Of a DNA stretch of 36,689 nt, positions 1 to 9,050 are shown piece by piece (positions within the stretch are counted from its first letter, which is position 1; each line of letters opens with the position of its first letter). Below the pieces are notes generated by a model that worked only from the letters and a program-made list of their open reading frames with translations, was not told the origin of the DNA and searched no databases. Source of the DNA: Saprospiraceae bacterium. GTDB taxonomy: Bacteria; Bacteroidota; Bacteroidia; Chitinophagales; Saprospiraceae. The stretch is from positions 1 to 36,689 of the forward strand of contig JALZVK010000395.1 in NCBI GenBank assembly GCA_023301005.1, in the 5' to 3' direction. The position numbers and the translations under genes are program-made.

Positions 1-1863
1 TCTATACCATTGATTAAAAATAATAGGTGCGACATCTTCTTTATCATAATTGAAATCCCATTTTTTTAAAATATCGATATAGCCTTTTTCTTTATCATCA
101 AGTTCAACTCCTTCCATAAAACCAAGTAGCAAAGGCAAAGCTTCCTCCGCTTTGATACTATAATTATTAGCATGTAGCGCCTTCATATCATCGAGAGTGA
201 TATTTTCCATTTTGTCTAATTCTCGATTAAGAATCCGTCCTCTATAATCTTCAAAACCACCACTATAATAATAAGGATAAGATTCGTCGGTAGAGAATTG
301 ATTGGCAGAAGAAACAAAACCTCGCTCAGGATTTTTGACAATTGGAGTTTGTTCATGAGGAATAAAACCTTTCCAATCATTTTCAGATGAACTTCCATCC
401 TGAACAAATCGACCTTGTTGATTAGCTTTTATGGGAAATTTGCCTTGTACTTTTAATGCAATATCACCTTCTCTACTTGCGAAAACTATATTTTGAGCAG
501 GTGTGTGAAACTCTCTTAAACTATTATAATAGTCATCAAAATTTTTCGCAACAGTCAGACCTAGTGATGAAGCCACTTCATTTCCTTTCCCTTCATGTAC
601 CACCCATTTTAAAGCTAAATCTTGATAAGGATCATCATTCTCATAAACTACAGGTCCCCAATGCGTATATCTTACCGTATCAATAACATCTGCTTGACCT
701 TTTACTTTAATCGTTTCGGTAACTAAATTTGCATTAACAATTTTTCCATCCAAGTGATAAGTTAGCTTCTTATCATCAGCCCATTTTATCTTATACCAAT
801 CTGAAATGTCTTGTCCAACATTTGTAAATCCCCAAGCGATATTTTCATTAAATCCAATAACGACACCTGGAACACCTGGCAACGAAACGCCATAAACATT
901 AGTAGTTGGCGTATGAATTTGTATTTCATACCAAATGGCAGGTAAGGTCAAATTTAAATGAGGATCATTACATAAAATTGGATTTCCAGAAGCAGTTTTA
1001 CTTCCTGATACCGCCCAATTATTACTTCCTAAAAATGCTTCGGGCTTTTTATAAGGCGTATGAAAAATTGCTCCAATAGTAGAATCAATAGACATAGTTT
1101 GCATAGTTGGAGCTTTAAAATCCCAATTGACAGTCTTAGGAATAATAGGAGATTCTTTAGTATTTCTTTCGGGAAATAGGACGTCGAAAGTTTCTTTTCC
1201 AAAAGTTGCCAAAGCATTAGTAGACTCCAAATCAACTTCTCTAGAGGCAAGAGTTGAAGCCATCGCTTTCATAAAAATGGCAGATTTAAGAGGTGTCCAT
1301 AACTCAGGTTCGTAATCTAATATTTTGTATTCTATAGGATAATCTTTAGGTGAAAGGCTATTGATATAAGTGTTGACACCTTTAGCATAAGCTTCAATTA
1401 AGGCAAATTCCTTTGGCGTTTTTTTCCAAGTTTTGATAGTATTTTCAGCGGCGTAAACCATCCCTCTGCGTCGCTTTAATTTATCAAACTCTATCGCTTT
1501 TGCTCCAATTACTTCTGATAATCTTCCACTAGTAGCACGAGTAGAAAAATCCATTTGCCACAGTCTGTGTTTCGCTTCAATATAACCTTGAACTATTGCA
1601 GCATCATTGAGATTTTGAGCAAAAATATGAGGTACTAATTTGTCATCAAAAATAACTTCCACAGGTGAATCCAATCCTAATTCACTTTGAAAATTATCAC
1701 TTCTATTCTCTTTTACACTTTCTGCATTTTGCCAAAAACCAGTAAATGGATTCAAAACTTTTCCTAGTGGCGGAACAGTAGTATCTAAAGGAATTTGATT
1801 ATTAAGCATATAGGTCAATGCTAAAGTGGCGAGGAGAGAGAGAAAGAATTTTAATTGGTTCAT
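1..1863 (-). CDS. Penicillin acylase family protein (N-terminal part; C-terminus runs off the left edge)
   Basis: Minus-strand frame appears open from ATG at 1863 to position 1 (621 codons, no stop, so absent from the ORF track). Starts MNQLKFFLSLLATLALTYMLNNQIPLDTTVPPLGKVLNPFTGFWQ; contains the family hallmark LGSNNWAVSGSKTASGNPILCNDPHL around the beta-chain N-terminal Ser. Confidence 0.9.
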   Translation of the reverse strand, partial: MNQLKFFLSLLATLALTYMLNNQIPLDTTVPPLGKVLNPFTGFWQNAESVKENRSDNFQSELGLDSPVEVIFDDKLVPHIFAQNLNDAAIVQGYIEAKHRLWQMDFSTRATSGRLSEVIGAKAIEFDKLKRRRGMVYAAENTIKTWKKTPKEFALIEAYAKGVNTYINSLSPKDYPIEYKILDYEPELWTPLKSAIFMKAMASTLASREVDLESTNALATFGKETFDVLFPERNTKESPIIPKTVNWDFKAPTMQTMSIDSTIGAIFHTPYKKPEAFLGSNNWAVSGSKTASGNPILCNDPHLNLTLPAIWYEIQIHTPTTNVYGVSLPGVPGVVIGFNENIAWGFTNVGQDISDWYKIKWADDKKLTYHLDGKIVNANLVTETIKVKGQADVIDTVRYTHWGPVVYENDDPYQDLALKWVVHEGKGNEVASSLGLTVAKNFDDYYNSLREFHTPAQNIVFASREGDIALKVQGKFPIKANQQGRFVQDGSSSENDWKGFIPHEQTPIVKNPERGFVSSANQFSTDESYPYYYSGGFEDYRGRILNRELDKMENITLDDMKALHANNYSIKAEEALPLLLGFMEGVELDDKEKGYIDILKKWDFNYDKEDVAPIIFNQWYR

Positions 1864-2161
1864 ATTGTTTTATTCGATTGGTTTATAACGTTTCACAAAT
1901 TAAAATTTTAAAACAACTTCTTTAAAATTTGACAATTTTATTTGATGACTCAAGAAAAAAGTGTGGTGTAAATATAAATAACACTTTTTTCAATATCATG
2001 TAACTATTTAATATGAAGAACGTTTTGTGCCAAAAAAGTGACTTTAAAATGATTTTTTTATAAAAAAACTGATTCCCACAATTTAAGGATAAAGTCTTAT
2101 GGGTAAAGGGTTGAAAAAATAAAATTCGTTTTTTTAATGTCACAAAAAAATGACAAAACTA

Positions 2162-2192
2162 TTGTCGCAGATATATTTTCATCATACATTTG
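2162..2192 (+). promoter_or_regulatory. Candidate Bacteroidetes-type promoter (TTG-N20-TACATTTG)
   Basis: TTG at 2162-2164, 20-nt spacer, TACATTTG at 2185-2192; matches the Bacteroidetes primary sigma -33/-7 consensus (TTTG / TAnnTTTG). No + strand CDS follows. Confidence 0.5.
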
Positions 2193-2198
2193 TAGAAT

Positions 2199-2278
2199 CG
2201 AAAATATTTAAAAATAGTTTTTGTGTTTATTTGTTTGGGTTAGAGACCCTTGCTTTTTTAAAGCAAGGGTTTTCTTTT
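2199..2278 (+). ncRNA. Candidate ~80-nt intergenic small RNA
   Basis: Lies between the promoter at 2162-2192 and an intrinsic terminator ACCCTTGCTTT-ttt-AAAGCAAGGGT (2246-2270) plus T-rich tail; no credible ORF. Confidence 0.4.
2246..2278 (+). terminator. Intrinsic terminator
   Basis: 11-bp perfect stem, 3-nt loop, TTTTCTTTT tail. Confidence 0.7.
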
Positions 2279-2318
2279 AGATATACAGCATATTTTAAAC
2301 CTGTCTTGTTTTAAAATA

Positions 2319-2353
2319 AAAAACCTGCTAAGGAGAATCCTTAGCAGGTTTTT
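2319..2353 (-). terminator. Terminator of the DUF1573 gene (potentially bidirectional)
   Basis: AAAAACCTGCTAAGGA-GAA-TCCTTAGCAGGTTTTT, 16-bp perfect stem 59 bp beyond the stop of the minus-strand CDS. Confidence 0.75.
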
Positions 2354-2411
2354 ATATTTAGAAATAAAATAAATCAGCAGCGTAAGCGAAACTGATCAAA
2401 ATCAAAATCAA

Positions 2412-2888
2412 TTATTTTTGACCTTTCCCATTTGGAGTAGTCAATATACTTGGAGCAGCAGTAGGAACAGCATCTTCTTGTTTTGCTTTTTTGTTAACTG
2501 TACCAACTACTTTAAGAACTCTCTTAGCGTCTTCACCTTCATTAGTATAGAGAGTAACTGTCTTATTGATTTTTCCTAAACGATTAGTAGCATATCGGAT
2601 TTTGATTTCCGAAGTCTCACCTGGAAGAATAGGTGCTTTTTCGTAAGTAGGAACTGTACATCCACAACTACCTTTTGCATTTTTGATAATTAAAGGCTCA
2701 TTACCGTTATTCGTAAAAGTAATTGTACGAAATGGGTCAGAGTCTTGCTCGATAGTACCAAAGTCAACAGTAGTAGTACTTAATTCCATAGCGGGACCAT
2801 CTGTTTTAGGTGTAGTAGATTGAGCTTGAGCAAAAGTGAATGTTACTGCGAAAGATAAAAGAGTAAATAAAGAAAATAATTTTTTCAT
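2412..2888 (-). CDS. DUF1573 domain protein, exported
   Basis: Signal peptide MKKLFSLFTLLSFAVTFTFAQAQ; FGTIEQDSDPFRTITFTNNGNEPLIIKNAKGSCGCTVPTYEKAPILPGETSEIKIRY is the DUF1573 pattern. Confidence 0.9.
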   Translation of the reverse strand: MKKLFSLFTLLSFAVTFTFAQAQSTTPKTDGPAMELSTTTVDFGTIEQDSDPFRTITFTNNGNEPLIIKNAKGSCGCTVPTYEKAPILPGETSEIKIRYATNRLGKINKTVTLYTNEGEDAKRVLKVVGTVNKKAKQEDAVPTAAPSILTTPNGKGQK

Positions 2889-3251
2889 TGTATTATTAAT
2901 TTTAGATTATGTTCTAGAAATATTAACGAAACAAAATTAATGATATATTATTCAAAAAGAAAGTTTTATTAGGTTAATGACTTGTTAATGATTTTTAAAG
3001 ACTAATTAACAAATTAAAATTAGTGAAATTTTATTAAAATATAGTTACATTCTGATGTTTAAATAAACAAACTTTATGCCTTCTATATTTTATGTCAAAG
3101 TCAGGTGTATTATAGTTATTTTGATGATTTTAGTTTAAACGAAATAAATAATAAGCTATTTGACAAATCTTCTAAATAATTGACTTTAAAAACCTCTTTT
3201 TTTTTGTAAAACTTCATCAATTATTCTATGCTATTTCAGTTTTTTTTTTTA

Positions 3252-3259
3252 TAATTTTG
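3252..3259 (+). promoter_or_regulatory. Possible -7 element (TAATTTTG) upstream of the E1 gene
   Basis: Exact TAnnTTTG match ~130 bp upstream of the CDS; no clear TTTG -33 partner. Confidence 0.3.
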
Positions 3260-3390
3260 TAGTTCAATTCAATAAGTGGATAACTATAGTTTCTTATGAA
3301 GAATCATTTTATGGTTTTTCGTTAAAAACGATAGAAATTTTAATCACTATTTTGTGAGAAACCCGTAGAAAATAAAGTTACATATATTTT

Positions 3391-5811
3391 ATGATTGAAA
3401 ATCCTATCTTGAAAAAAATAGCTAGCAAAGGAAAAAATAAAAACACATTTCGTTCGGAAGCTCTTGAAGATTTTTGGACCTGCCTAGTAAGCCGAGAGGC
3501 ATCTCTTTTGGCTCGTAAAGAAGTATTAACTGGAAAAGCAAAATTTGGTATTACTGGTGATGGTAAGGAAGTGCCACAAGTCGCAATGGCTCGTGCATTC
3601 AAAAAAGGAGATTGGCGATCAGGTTACTATCGTGATCAGACTTTTATGTTTGCACTTGGATTGAGTACAGTAGAAGCATTTTTTGCTCAATTATATGCTG
3701 ATCATGACAATGATCCTTTCTCTGGTGGTCGTCAAATGAATAACCATTTTGCGACTCCGCTTATTGACGAAAAAGGAGATTGGTTAGAACATAAAAAATC
3801 ATACAATGTCTCTTCTGATATTTCAAGTACAGGAGGACAGATGGCAAGAGCTCTAGGTTTAGCGTTAGCTTCAAAAAAATATAGAGAATCCAAAGTGCTT
3901 AAGAAAACTTCAAAATTTTCTGCTAAAGGAAATGAGGTAAGTTGGGTAACTATTGGTGATGCAAGTACTTCTGAAGGTGTTTTTTGGGAAACATTGAATG
4001 CTGCTGGTGTACAGAAAGTTCCTTTGGCAGTATGTATTTGGGATGATGGTTATGGAATCTCAGTTCCAAAAGAATATCAAACTACGAAAGGTGATATTAC
4101 TTCAATCACAGAAGGTTTTAGATTGAATGAAAAAGGAGAAGGTTTCAACATGTATAAGTTACAAGGTTGGGACTATGAAGGATTAAGAGAAGTTTTTGCA
4201 GATGGTGGTGATAATCTAAGAAAAACTCATTCTCCTGCAATTTTTCATATTGAAGGATTAACTCAACCTCAAGGTCATTCGACTTCGGGTTCTCATGAAA
4301 GATATAAATCAAAAGCTAGATTAGAATGGGAGAGAGAGCATGATTGTATTAAAAAAATGCAAGAGTGGCTAATTGCTAAAAAGTTTATTTCTGTTAAAGA
4401 TGTTGAGATATTAATCGAAGATGCTAAAAAATATGTGAGAGAAGCACGTAATAATGCTTGGAAAATATTTACAGATCCGATTAAGTCTGAGATTAAAAAA
4501 ATATCTGATATATACATTCAGTTAGAGACGGAAGTCAATAGCAAAGATGAAGTAAGAGTGCTACATAAATCATTGACTAATCTTTTTAGTCCAATGATTT
4601 CGGAAGTTTTGGCGAATGTTCGAAAAATGCTTTTTGCTACAATTGGAGAAGATACTCCTTCTCGAAATACATTAATTGATTGGGTAGAATCTACAGAAGC
4701 TCTTGGAGATAAAAGATACCATACTTATTTATATAGTAGCTCTCCAAAGTCTGCCTTGAGTGTTCCTGTTATCCCCGCAAATTATACAGCCAAGTCACCT
4801 AAGTTAAATGGATATGAAGTTTTAAATGCTTGTTTTGATAAAGCTTTGAAACGAATACCTGAGCTTTTTGCTTTTGGAGAAGACGTAGGTCATATAGGTG
4901 ATGTTAATCAAGGATTCGCTGGACTTCAAGAAAAATATGGAGAGGAACGAATTTTTGATACTGGAATTAGAGAGTGGACTATCATGGGACAAGCAATCGG
5001 AATGTCGATGAGAGGATTGCGACCAATTGCTGAGATTCAATATTTAGATTATTTAGTTTATGGGTTGGAACCATTGACAGATGACTTAGCTACGATACGC
5101 TGGAGAAGTAATAATCTACAACAAGCACCTGCTATTATTAGAACGAGAGGACACCGCTTGGAAGGAATATGGCATGCAGGTTCTCCGCTAGGAATGTTGA
5201 TAAATTCATTAAGAGGAATTTATATTTTAACTCCTCGGAATATGACACAAGCAGCAGGTTTTTACAATACCTTATTACAGTCTGATGATCCTGCGGTAGT
5301 CATTGAATGTTTGAATGGTTATCGTTTGAAAGAAATGTTGCCAGACAATGTTGATAAATTTACTGTGCCATTAGGTGTTCCTGAAACTTTACAAGAGGGA
5401 ACGGATGTTACATTAGTAACTTATGGTTCATGTGTGAGAATCGCTCAGTCAGGAATTACACTATTAGAAAAAGCAGGAATTTCTGTAGAGTTAATTGATG
5501 TTCAAACTTTGCTTCCATTTGATTTGGAGCATCAAATAGTTGAATCAGTCAAAAAGACGAATCGAGTTGTTTTCTTAGATGAAGATTACCCAGGAGGAGC
5601 TACTGCTTATATGATGCGAGAGGTCTTGGAAAAACAAGGAGGTTATCAATATTTGGATGAAAAACCATTAACAATAACAGCAGCACCTAATCGTTCTCCT
5701 TATGGTTCGGATGGAGATTATTTCTCAAAACCCAACCCAGAGGATATTTTTGAAGTTATATATAATATGATGAGAGAAGGAGATCCTAATCGTTTTCCTA
5801 AAATACGATAA
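3391..5811 (+). CDS. 2-oxoacid dehydrogenase E1 component, fused alpha and beta subunits (branched-chain/2-oxoisovalerate type)
   Basis: 806 aa; N-half ThDP-binding alpha region (WVTIGDASTSEGVFWETLNAAGVQKVPLAVCIWDDGYGISVP), C-half transketolase beta region (FAFGEDVGHIGDVNQGFAGLQEKYGEERIFDTGIREWTIMGQAIGMSMRGLRPIAEIQY). Confidence 0.9.
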   Translation: MIENPILKKIASKGKNKNTFRSEALEDFWTCLVSREASLLARKEVLTGKAKFGITGDGKEVPQVAMARAFKKGDWRSGYYRDQTFMFALGLSTVEAFFAQLYADHDNDPFSGGRQMNNHFATPLIDEKGDWLEHKKSYNVSSDISSTGGQMARALGLALASKKYRESKVLKKTSKFSAKGNEVSWVTIGDASTSEGVFWETLNAAGVQKVPLAVCIWDDGYGISVPKEYQTTKGDITSITEGFRLNEKGEGFNMYKLQGWDYEGLREVFADGGDNLRKTHSPAIFHIEGLTQPQGHSTSGSHERYKSKARLEWEREHDCIKKMQEWLIAKKFISVKDVEILIEDAKKYVREARNNAWKIFTDPIKSEIKKISDIYIQLETEVNSKDEVRVLHKSLTNLFSPMISEVLANVRKMLFATIGEDTPSRNTLIDWVESTEALGDKRYHTYLYSSSPKSALSVPVIPANYTAKSPKLNGYEVLNACFDKALKRIPELFAFGEDVGHIGDVNQGFAGLQEKYGEERIFDTGIREWTIMGQAIGMSMRGLRPIAEIQYLDYLVYGLEPLTDDLATIRWRSNNLQQAPAIIRTRGHRLEGIWHAGSPLGMLINSLRGIYILTPRNMTQAAGFYNTLLQSDDPAVVIECLNGYRLKEMLPDNVDKFTVPLGVPETLQEGTDVTLVTYGSCVRIAQSGITLLEKAGISVELIDVQTLLPFDLEHQIVESVKKTNRVVFLDEDYPGGATAYMMREVLEKQGGYQYLDEKPLTITAAPNRSPYGSDGDYFSKPNPEDIFEVIYNMMREGDPNRFPKIR

Positions 5812-5817
5812 GAGCAT

Positions 5818-5878
5818 GTTTAAAATTTTAAATAACTGAAAAGAATTACTTCTTTTTTAGTTATTTAAAATTCTAAAC
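5818..5878 (+). terminator. Long hairpin/terminator after the E1 gene
   Basis: GTTTAAAATTTTAAATAACTGAAAAGAA-ttac-TTCTTTTTTAGTTATTTAAAATTCTAAAC, ~28-bp near-perfect stem immediately after the stop. Confidence 0.6.
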
Positions 5879-5984
5879 ACACTCCTGGAAGAAATATAAT
5901 ATTTTGATTTTTTAAAAGAAAAACTGAAACATAACTGACCAAAACTCCACAAGAATAATAGCTATCTTTAAAAAAAAATTATAT

Positions 5985-6767
5985 TTGCCGTTGCATCAAT
6001 TACAAACCATAAAAGAAACACTTAATCCAACTGCTTTGGCGGACAGCATTGTTATCATACCTACCTACAATGAAAAAGAAAATGTAGCGAAAATCATCCA
6101 AGCAGTATTTTCACTCAATAAATCTTTTCATGTTCTCATCGTGGACGATGGCTCTCCTGATGGTACAGCTGCTATTGTCAAAGACCTCCAAAAAGAATAT
6201 CCTGAATCTTTATTTATAGAAGAACGAAAAGGTAAGTTAGGACTAGGAACTGCTTATATTCATGGTTTTAATTGGAGTTTGGAGAGAGATTATGATTTTA
6301 TTTTTGAGATGGATGCTGACTTCTCTCATAATCCAAATGACTTGGAACGATTACATGAAGCTGCTAATAATTGCGGAGGAATGTCAGTTGGTTCTCGATA
6401 TGTAAAAGGAGGACAGTTAAAAAATTGGCCTTTAGATAGAATCCTATTATCGTATGGAGCATCTTGGTATGTTCGACTGATTACTTGGATGCCAGTCAAA
6501 GATCCAACAGCTGGTTTTGTATGTTACTCTCGTAAAGTCTTAGAATCTATGGATTTTGATAAAATCAGATTTATAGGTTATGCTTTTCAAATTGAAATGA
6601 AATTTGCAACTCGCTCAATGGGTTTTAAAATAGCAGAAGTGCCAATTACTTTTATTGATAGAGTAGAAGGAGATTCTAAAATGCATGGCGGAATTATCAA
6701 GGAAGCAATTATGGGCGTATTGAGTATGAAATGGAAAAGTTTTTTTGATTCTTATAAAAAAGCTTAA
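5985..6767 (+). CDS. Glycosyltransferase family 2, polyprenol-phosphate mannosyltransferase-like
   Basis: VIIPTYNEKENVAKIIQAV...VLIVDDGSPDGTA...MDADFSHNP...DPTAGFVCY, the DPM1-like GT2 signature. Start is TTG as listed; exact start uncertain. Confidence 0.88.
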   Translation: MPLHQLQTIKETLNPTALADSIVIIPTYNEKENVAKIIQAVFSLNKSFHVLIVDDGSPDGTAAIVKDLQKEYPESLFIEERKGKLGLGTAYIHGFNWSLERDYDFIFEMDADFSHNPNDLERLHEAANNCGGMSVGSRYVKGGQLKNWPLDRILLSYGASWYVRLITWMPVKDPTAGFVCYSRKVLESMDFDKIRFIGYAFQIEMKFATRSMGFKIAEVPITFIDRVEGDSKMHGGIIKEAIMGVLSMKWKSFFDSYKKA

Positions 6768-7137
6768 TCGGAAATCTAAATCTAGTAATAAATCTCACAT
6801 TATATAATAGACCTGTCCACTTTTTCCCACCTTTCTCTTATTTTTCTAATAAAGTTATCCACATGTTTTTTTTTAATACATAAATCATTGATTATCAATG
6901 ATATTGCCATTCCGATTTTTTCTATAAATAACTTATCAACCTGTATTTTCCCTACTTTTTATCAAAATGGTGATTTCTTACCACAGCCTCCCACCTTTAT
7001 TTTTTATTTAAAATAATAAATAAACAACATTTATTCACTATTTAGTTATAAATAAATAAGCGCTACGATGATTTGACAATCATTTGTTTACATATTTTCA
7101 TAATGTTAATTTGTGGAAAACTTTTTGCTAAAAAAAA

Positions 7138-7161
7138 GTGGAGGAAAGTGGTAATTTGTGG
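7138..7161 (+). promoter_or_regulatory. Candidate MraZ operator: three GTGG direct repeats at exact 10-bp spacing
   Basis: GTGG at 7138-7141, 7148-7151 and 7158-7161, immediately upstream of TACTTTTG (7172-7179) and mraZ. Confidence 0.6.
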
Positions 7162-7171
7162 ACATTCTTTT

Positions 7172-7179
7172 TACTTTTG
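7172..7179 (+). promoter_or_regulatory. Candidate -7 element of the mraZ/dcw promoter (TACTTTTG)
   Basis: Exact TAnnTTTG match ~50 bp upstream of the mraZ ATG; the -33 position would overlap the GTGG repeats. Confidence 0.5.
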
Positions 7180-7228
7180 AAGTGTATTATTACAATAACT
7201 ACTAAAATACCTTAGTCAAAAAAGAAAA

Positions 7229-7702
7229 ATGCCTCAATTATTAGGAGAATATGACTGCAAACTCGATGCAAAGGGAAGGGTAAGAATGCCTTCACCTTTA
7301 CTCAAGCAATTGGGCGAGCATGAGTCGTATGGATTCGTAGTAAATCGAGGAATTGAAGATTGTTTGACTTTATATCCTAAAGAAGTTTGGGATGTAGTAA
7401 GCGAAGAAGTAAATCAGTTGAATACTTATGTAAAAAAGAACAGAGCATTTGTTCGATACTTTTTTAGAGGAGCAACTGAATTAAATACAGACGGTTCCGA
7501 TCGAATCAACTTACCCAAAAAATTATTGGAGTATGCTGGTATCGAAAAAGAACTCGTGCTTTTCGCACATACTAATAAGATTGAAATTTGGGCAAAAGAT
7601 AAATATGACGGTGTTCTTGAAGAAGAACCCGAAGACTTCTCCGACCTTGCAGAGGAGGTGATGGGTAAAGCCAAAAATGGTAATCCACCGACCGAGGTGT
7701 AA
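7229..7702 (+). CDS. mraZ: Division/cell wall cluster transcriptional repressor MraZ
   Basis: 157 aa; LLGEYDCKLDAKGRVRMPSPLLKQL and DGSDRINLPKKLLEYAGIEKELVLFAHTNKIEIW, two SpoVT/AbrB-like repeats; first gene of the dcw cluster. Confidence 0.95.
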   Translation: MPQLLGEYDCKLDAKGRVRMPSPLLKQLGEHESYGFVVNRGIEDCLTLYPKEVWDVVSEEVNQLNTYVKKNRAFVRYFFRGATELNTDGSDRINLPKKLLEYAGIEKELVLFAHTNKIEIWAKDKYDGVLEEEPEDFSDLAEEVMGKAKNGNPPTEV

Positions 7703-7735
7703 AACCACTAAAACCAACAACCAACTTTAAAACAA

Positions 7736-8638
7736 ATGGCTTACCATGACCCAGTACTCAAGGATGAAAGCATTGAAGCTTTACTGATACAGCCAAGGGG
7801 CATCTATGTTGATGCTACCTTCGGCGGAGGAGGACATACAAGAGCTATACTTGAAAAATTAGATAGCGACAGTCAGATTTTTGGATTTGATCAGGATGAA
7901 GATGTGCTTCCAAATTTGCCTGACGATGAGCGATTCACTTTCGTTCATCATAATTTTAAGTATTTAAAAAGGTTTTTAAAACTACATGGTGTAACTGAAG
8001 TGGATGGAATATTAGGAGATTTAGGAGTTTCATCACATCAATTAGACAAAGCCGAAAGAGGTTTTTCATATAGGTTTGAAGCTGAATTGGATATGAGAAT
8101 GAATCAGCAAGATGAGTTAAGTGCTAAAGATATTTTGAATACTTACTCAGCTAGTGATTTGCAAAGAGTATTAAGTGAATATGGTGAAGTAAGAAATTCA
8201 AAAACTCTTGCCGAAGCTATAGTTAGAGAAAGGCAATTAAAAGCGATTCAAAGTACTGGCGATTTTTTGAGAATGGCAGAGCCTTATATAAGAGGTCAAA
8301 GAAATCGCTACCTATCACAAGTTTTCCAAGCATTGCGCATAGAAGTCAATGATGAAATGGGAGTTCTAAAAACTTTCCTTGAAGAATCTCTAGAGGTATT
8401 AAAACCAGGAGGAAGATTAGTCATCATTACTTATCATTCCATTGAAGATAGATTTGTGAAAAAATTCTTGAAAGCTGGAAACTTCGAAGGAGAACAACAA
8501 AAAGATTTTTACGGCAATATTTTTCGCCCATTTAAAATAATTACAAAGAAACCAATACTTCCCTCAAAGGAGGAAATTAAAAGAAATCCAAGAGCACGAA
8601 GTGCGAGCTTAAGAGTAGGGGAGAAAATTGATCAATAA
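7736..8638 (+). CDS. rsmH: 16S rRNA (cytosine(1402)-N(4))-methyltransferase RsmH/MraW
   Basis: YHDPVLKDESIEALLIQPRGIYVDATFGGGGHTRAIL...GILGDLGVSSHQLDKAERGFSYRFEAELDMRMN. Confidence 0.96.
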   Translation: MAYHDPVLKDESIEALLIQPRGIYVDATFGGGGHTRAILEKLDSDSQIFGFDQDEDVLPNLPDDERFTFVHHNFKYLKRFLKLHGVTEVDGILGDLGVSSHQLDKAERGFSYRFEAELDMRMNQQDELSAKDILNTYSASDLQRVLSEYGEVRNSKTLAEAIVRERQLKAIQSTGDFLRMAEPYIRGQRNRYLSQVFQALRIEVNDEMGVLKTFLEESLEVLKPGGRLVIITYHSIEDRFVKKFLKAGNFEGEQQKDFYGNIFRPFKIITKKPILPSKEEIKRNPRARSASLRVGEKIDQ

Positions 8639-8971
8639 ATGGCAAAAAAACCTAAAACATTTAAAGATTATCTGACACTTGATTTTAGTGCTGAAGCAAT
8701 ATTGAAAAATTTGCCTTTTGTCTTGTTCTTAGGATTTATCGGTTTGATATATATAATGAATGCCCATTACTCTGAAAAAAAACTGTGGCAGATACAGCAA
8801 TATAAAAAAGAGATAGAGAAGTTGGATTGGGAATACACATCAATAAAATCTGACTTGATGTATCAAACCAAACAATCAGAAGTGGCAAAAGCTGTAAAAG
8901 ATATAGGATTAAAAAATGGAAAGGGTTCTCATCCAAAACGGATAATAATTCCTAAACATAAAGAGGAGTGA
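8639..8971 (+). CDS. FtsL-like small membrane division protein
   Basis: 110 aa, one TM segment, coiled-coil-like region, lies between rsmH and ftsI; start codon directly follows the rsmH stop. Confidence 0.8.
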   Translation: MAKKPKTFKDYLTLDFSAEAILKNLPFVLFLGFIGLIYIMNAHYSEKKLWQIQQYKKEIEKLDWEYTSIKSDLMYQTKQSEVAKAVKDIGLKNGKGSHPKRIIIPKHKEE

Positions 8972-9050
8972 GAAGTTGATTGAGTTCGAAATTTCTTTTT
9001 TTAAAATAACAATCAACCCTCATACTTAAAGAAATCTCAATACTCAAAAA

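Noticed and set aside
216-1315. ORFs 216..407 (-), 456..686 (+), 1029..1250 (-), 1127..1315 (+)
   Set aside because: Out-of-frame or antisense ORFs inside the penicillin-acylase CDS that runs off the left edge; no domain-like sequence.
1922-2143. 73-aa minus-strand ORF
   Set aside because: Low-complexity AT-rich translation (Phe/Leu/Lys) in an intergenic region; no recognisable motif or start context.
3378-5040. Antisense ORFs within the E1 gene (3378..3602, 4293..4517, 4822..5040)
   Set aside because: Shadow ORFs opposite a clearly coding gene.
3391-5811. Fused E1 alpha/beta as a novel fusion
   Set aside because: Fused alpha-beta E1 proteins of ~650-800 aa are common in Bacteroidota.
6855-7160. 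Chromosomal origin (oriC) in the mraZ upstream region
   Set aside because: Only one exact DnaA box and no dnaA/dnaN context; kept only as possible DnaA regulation.
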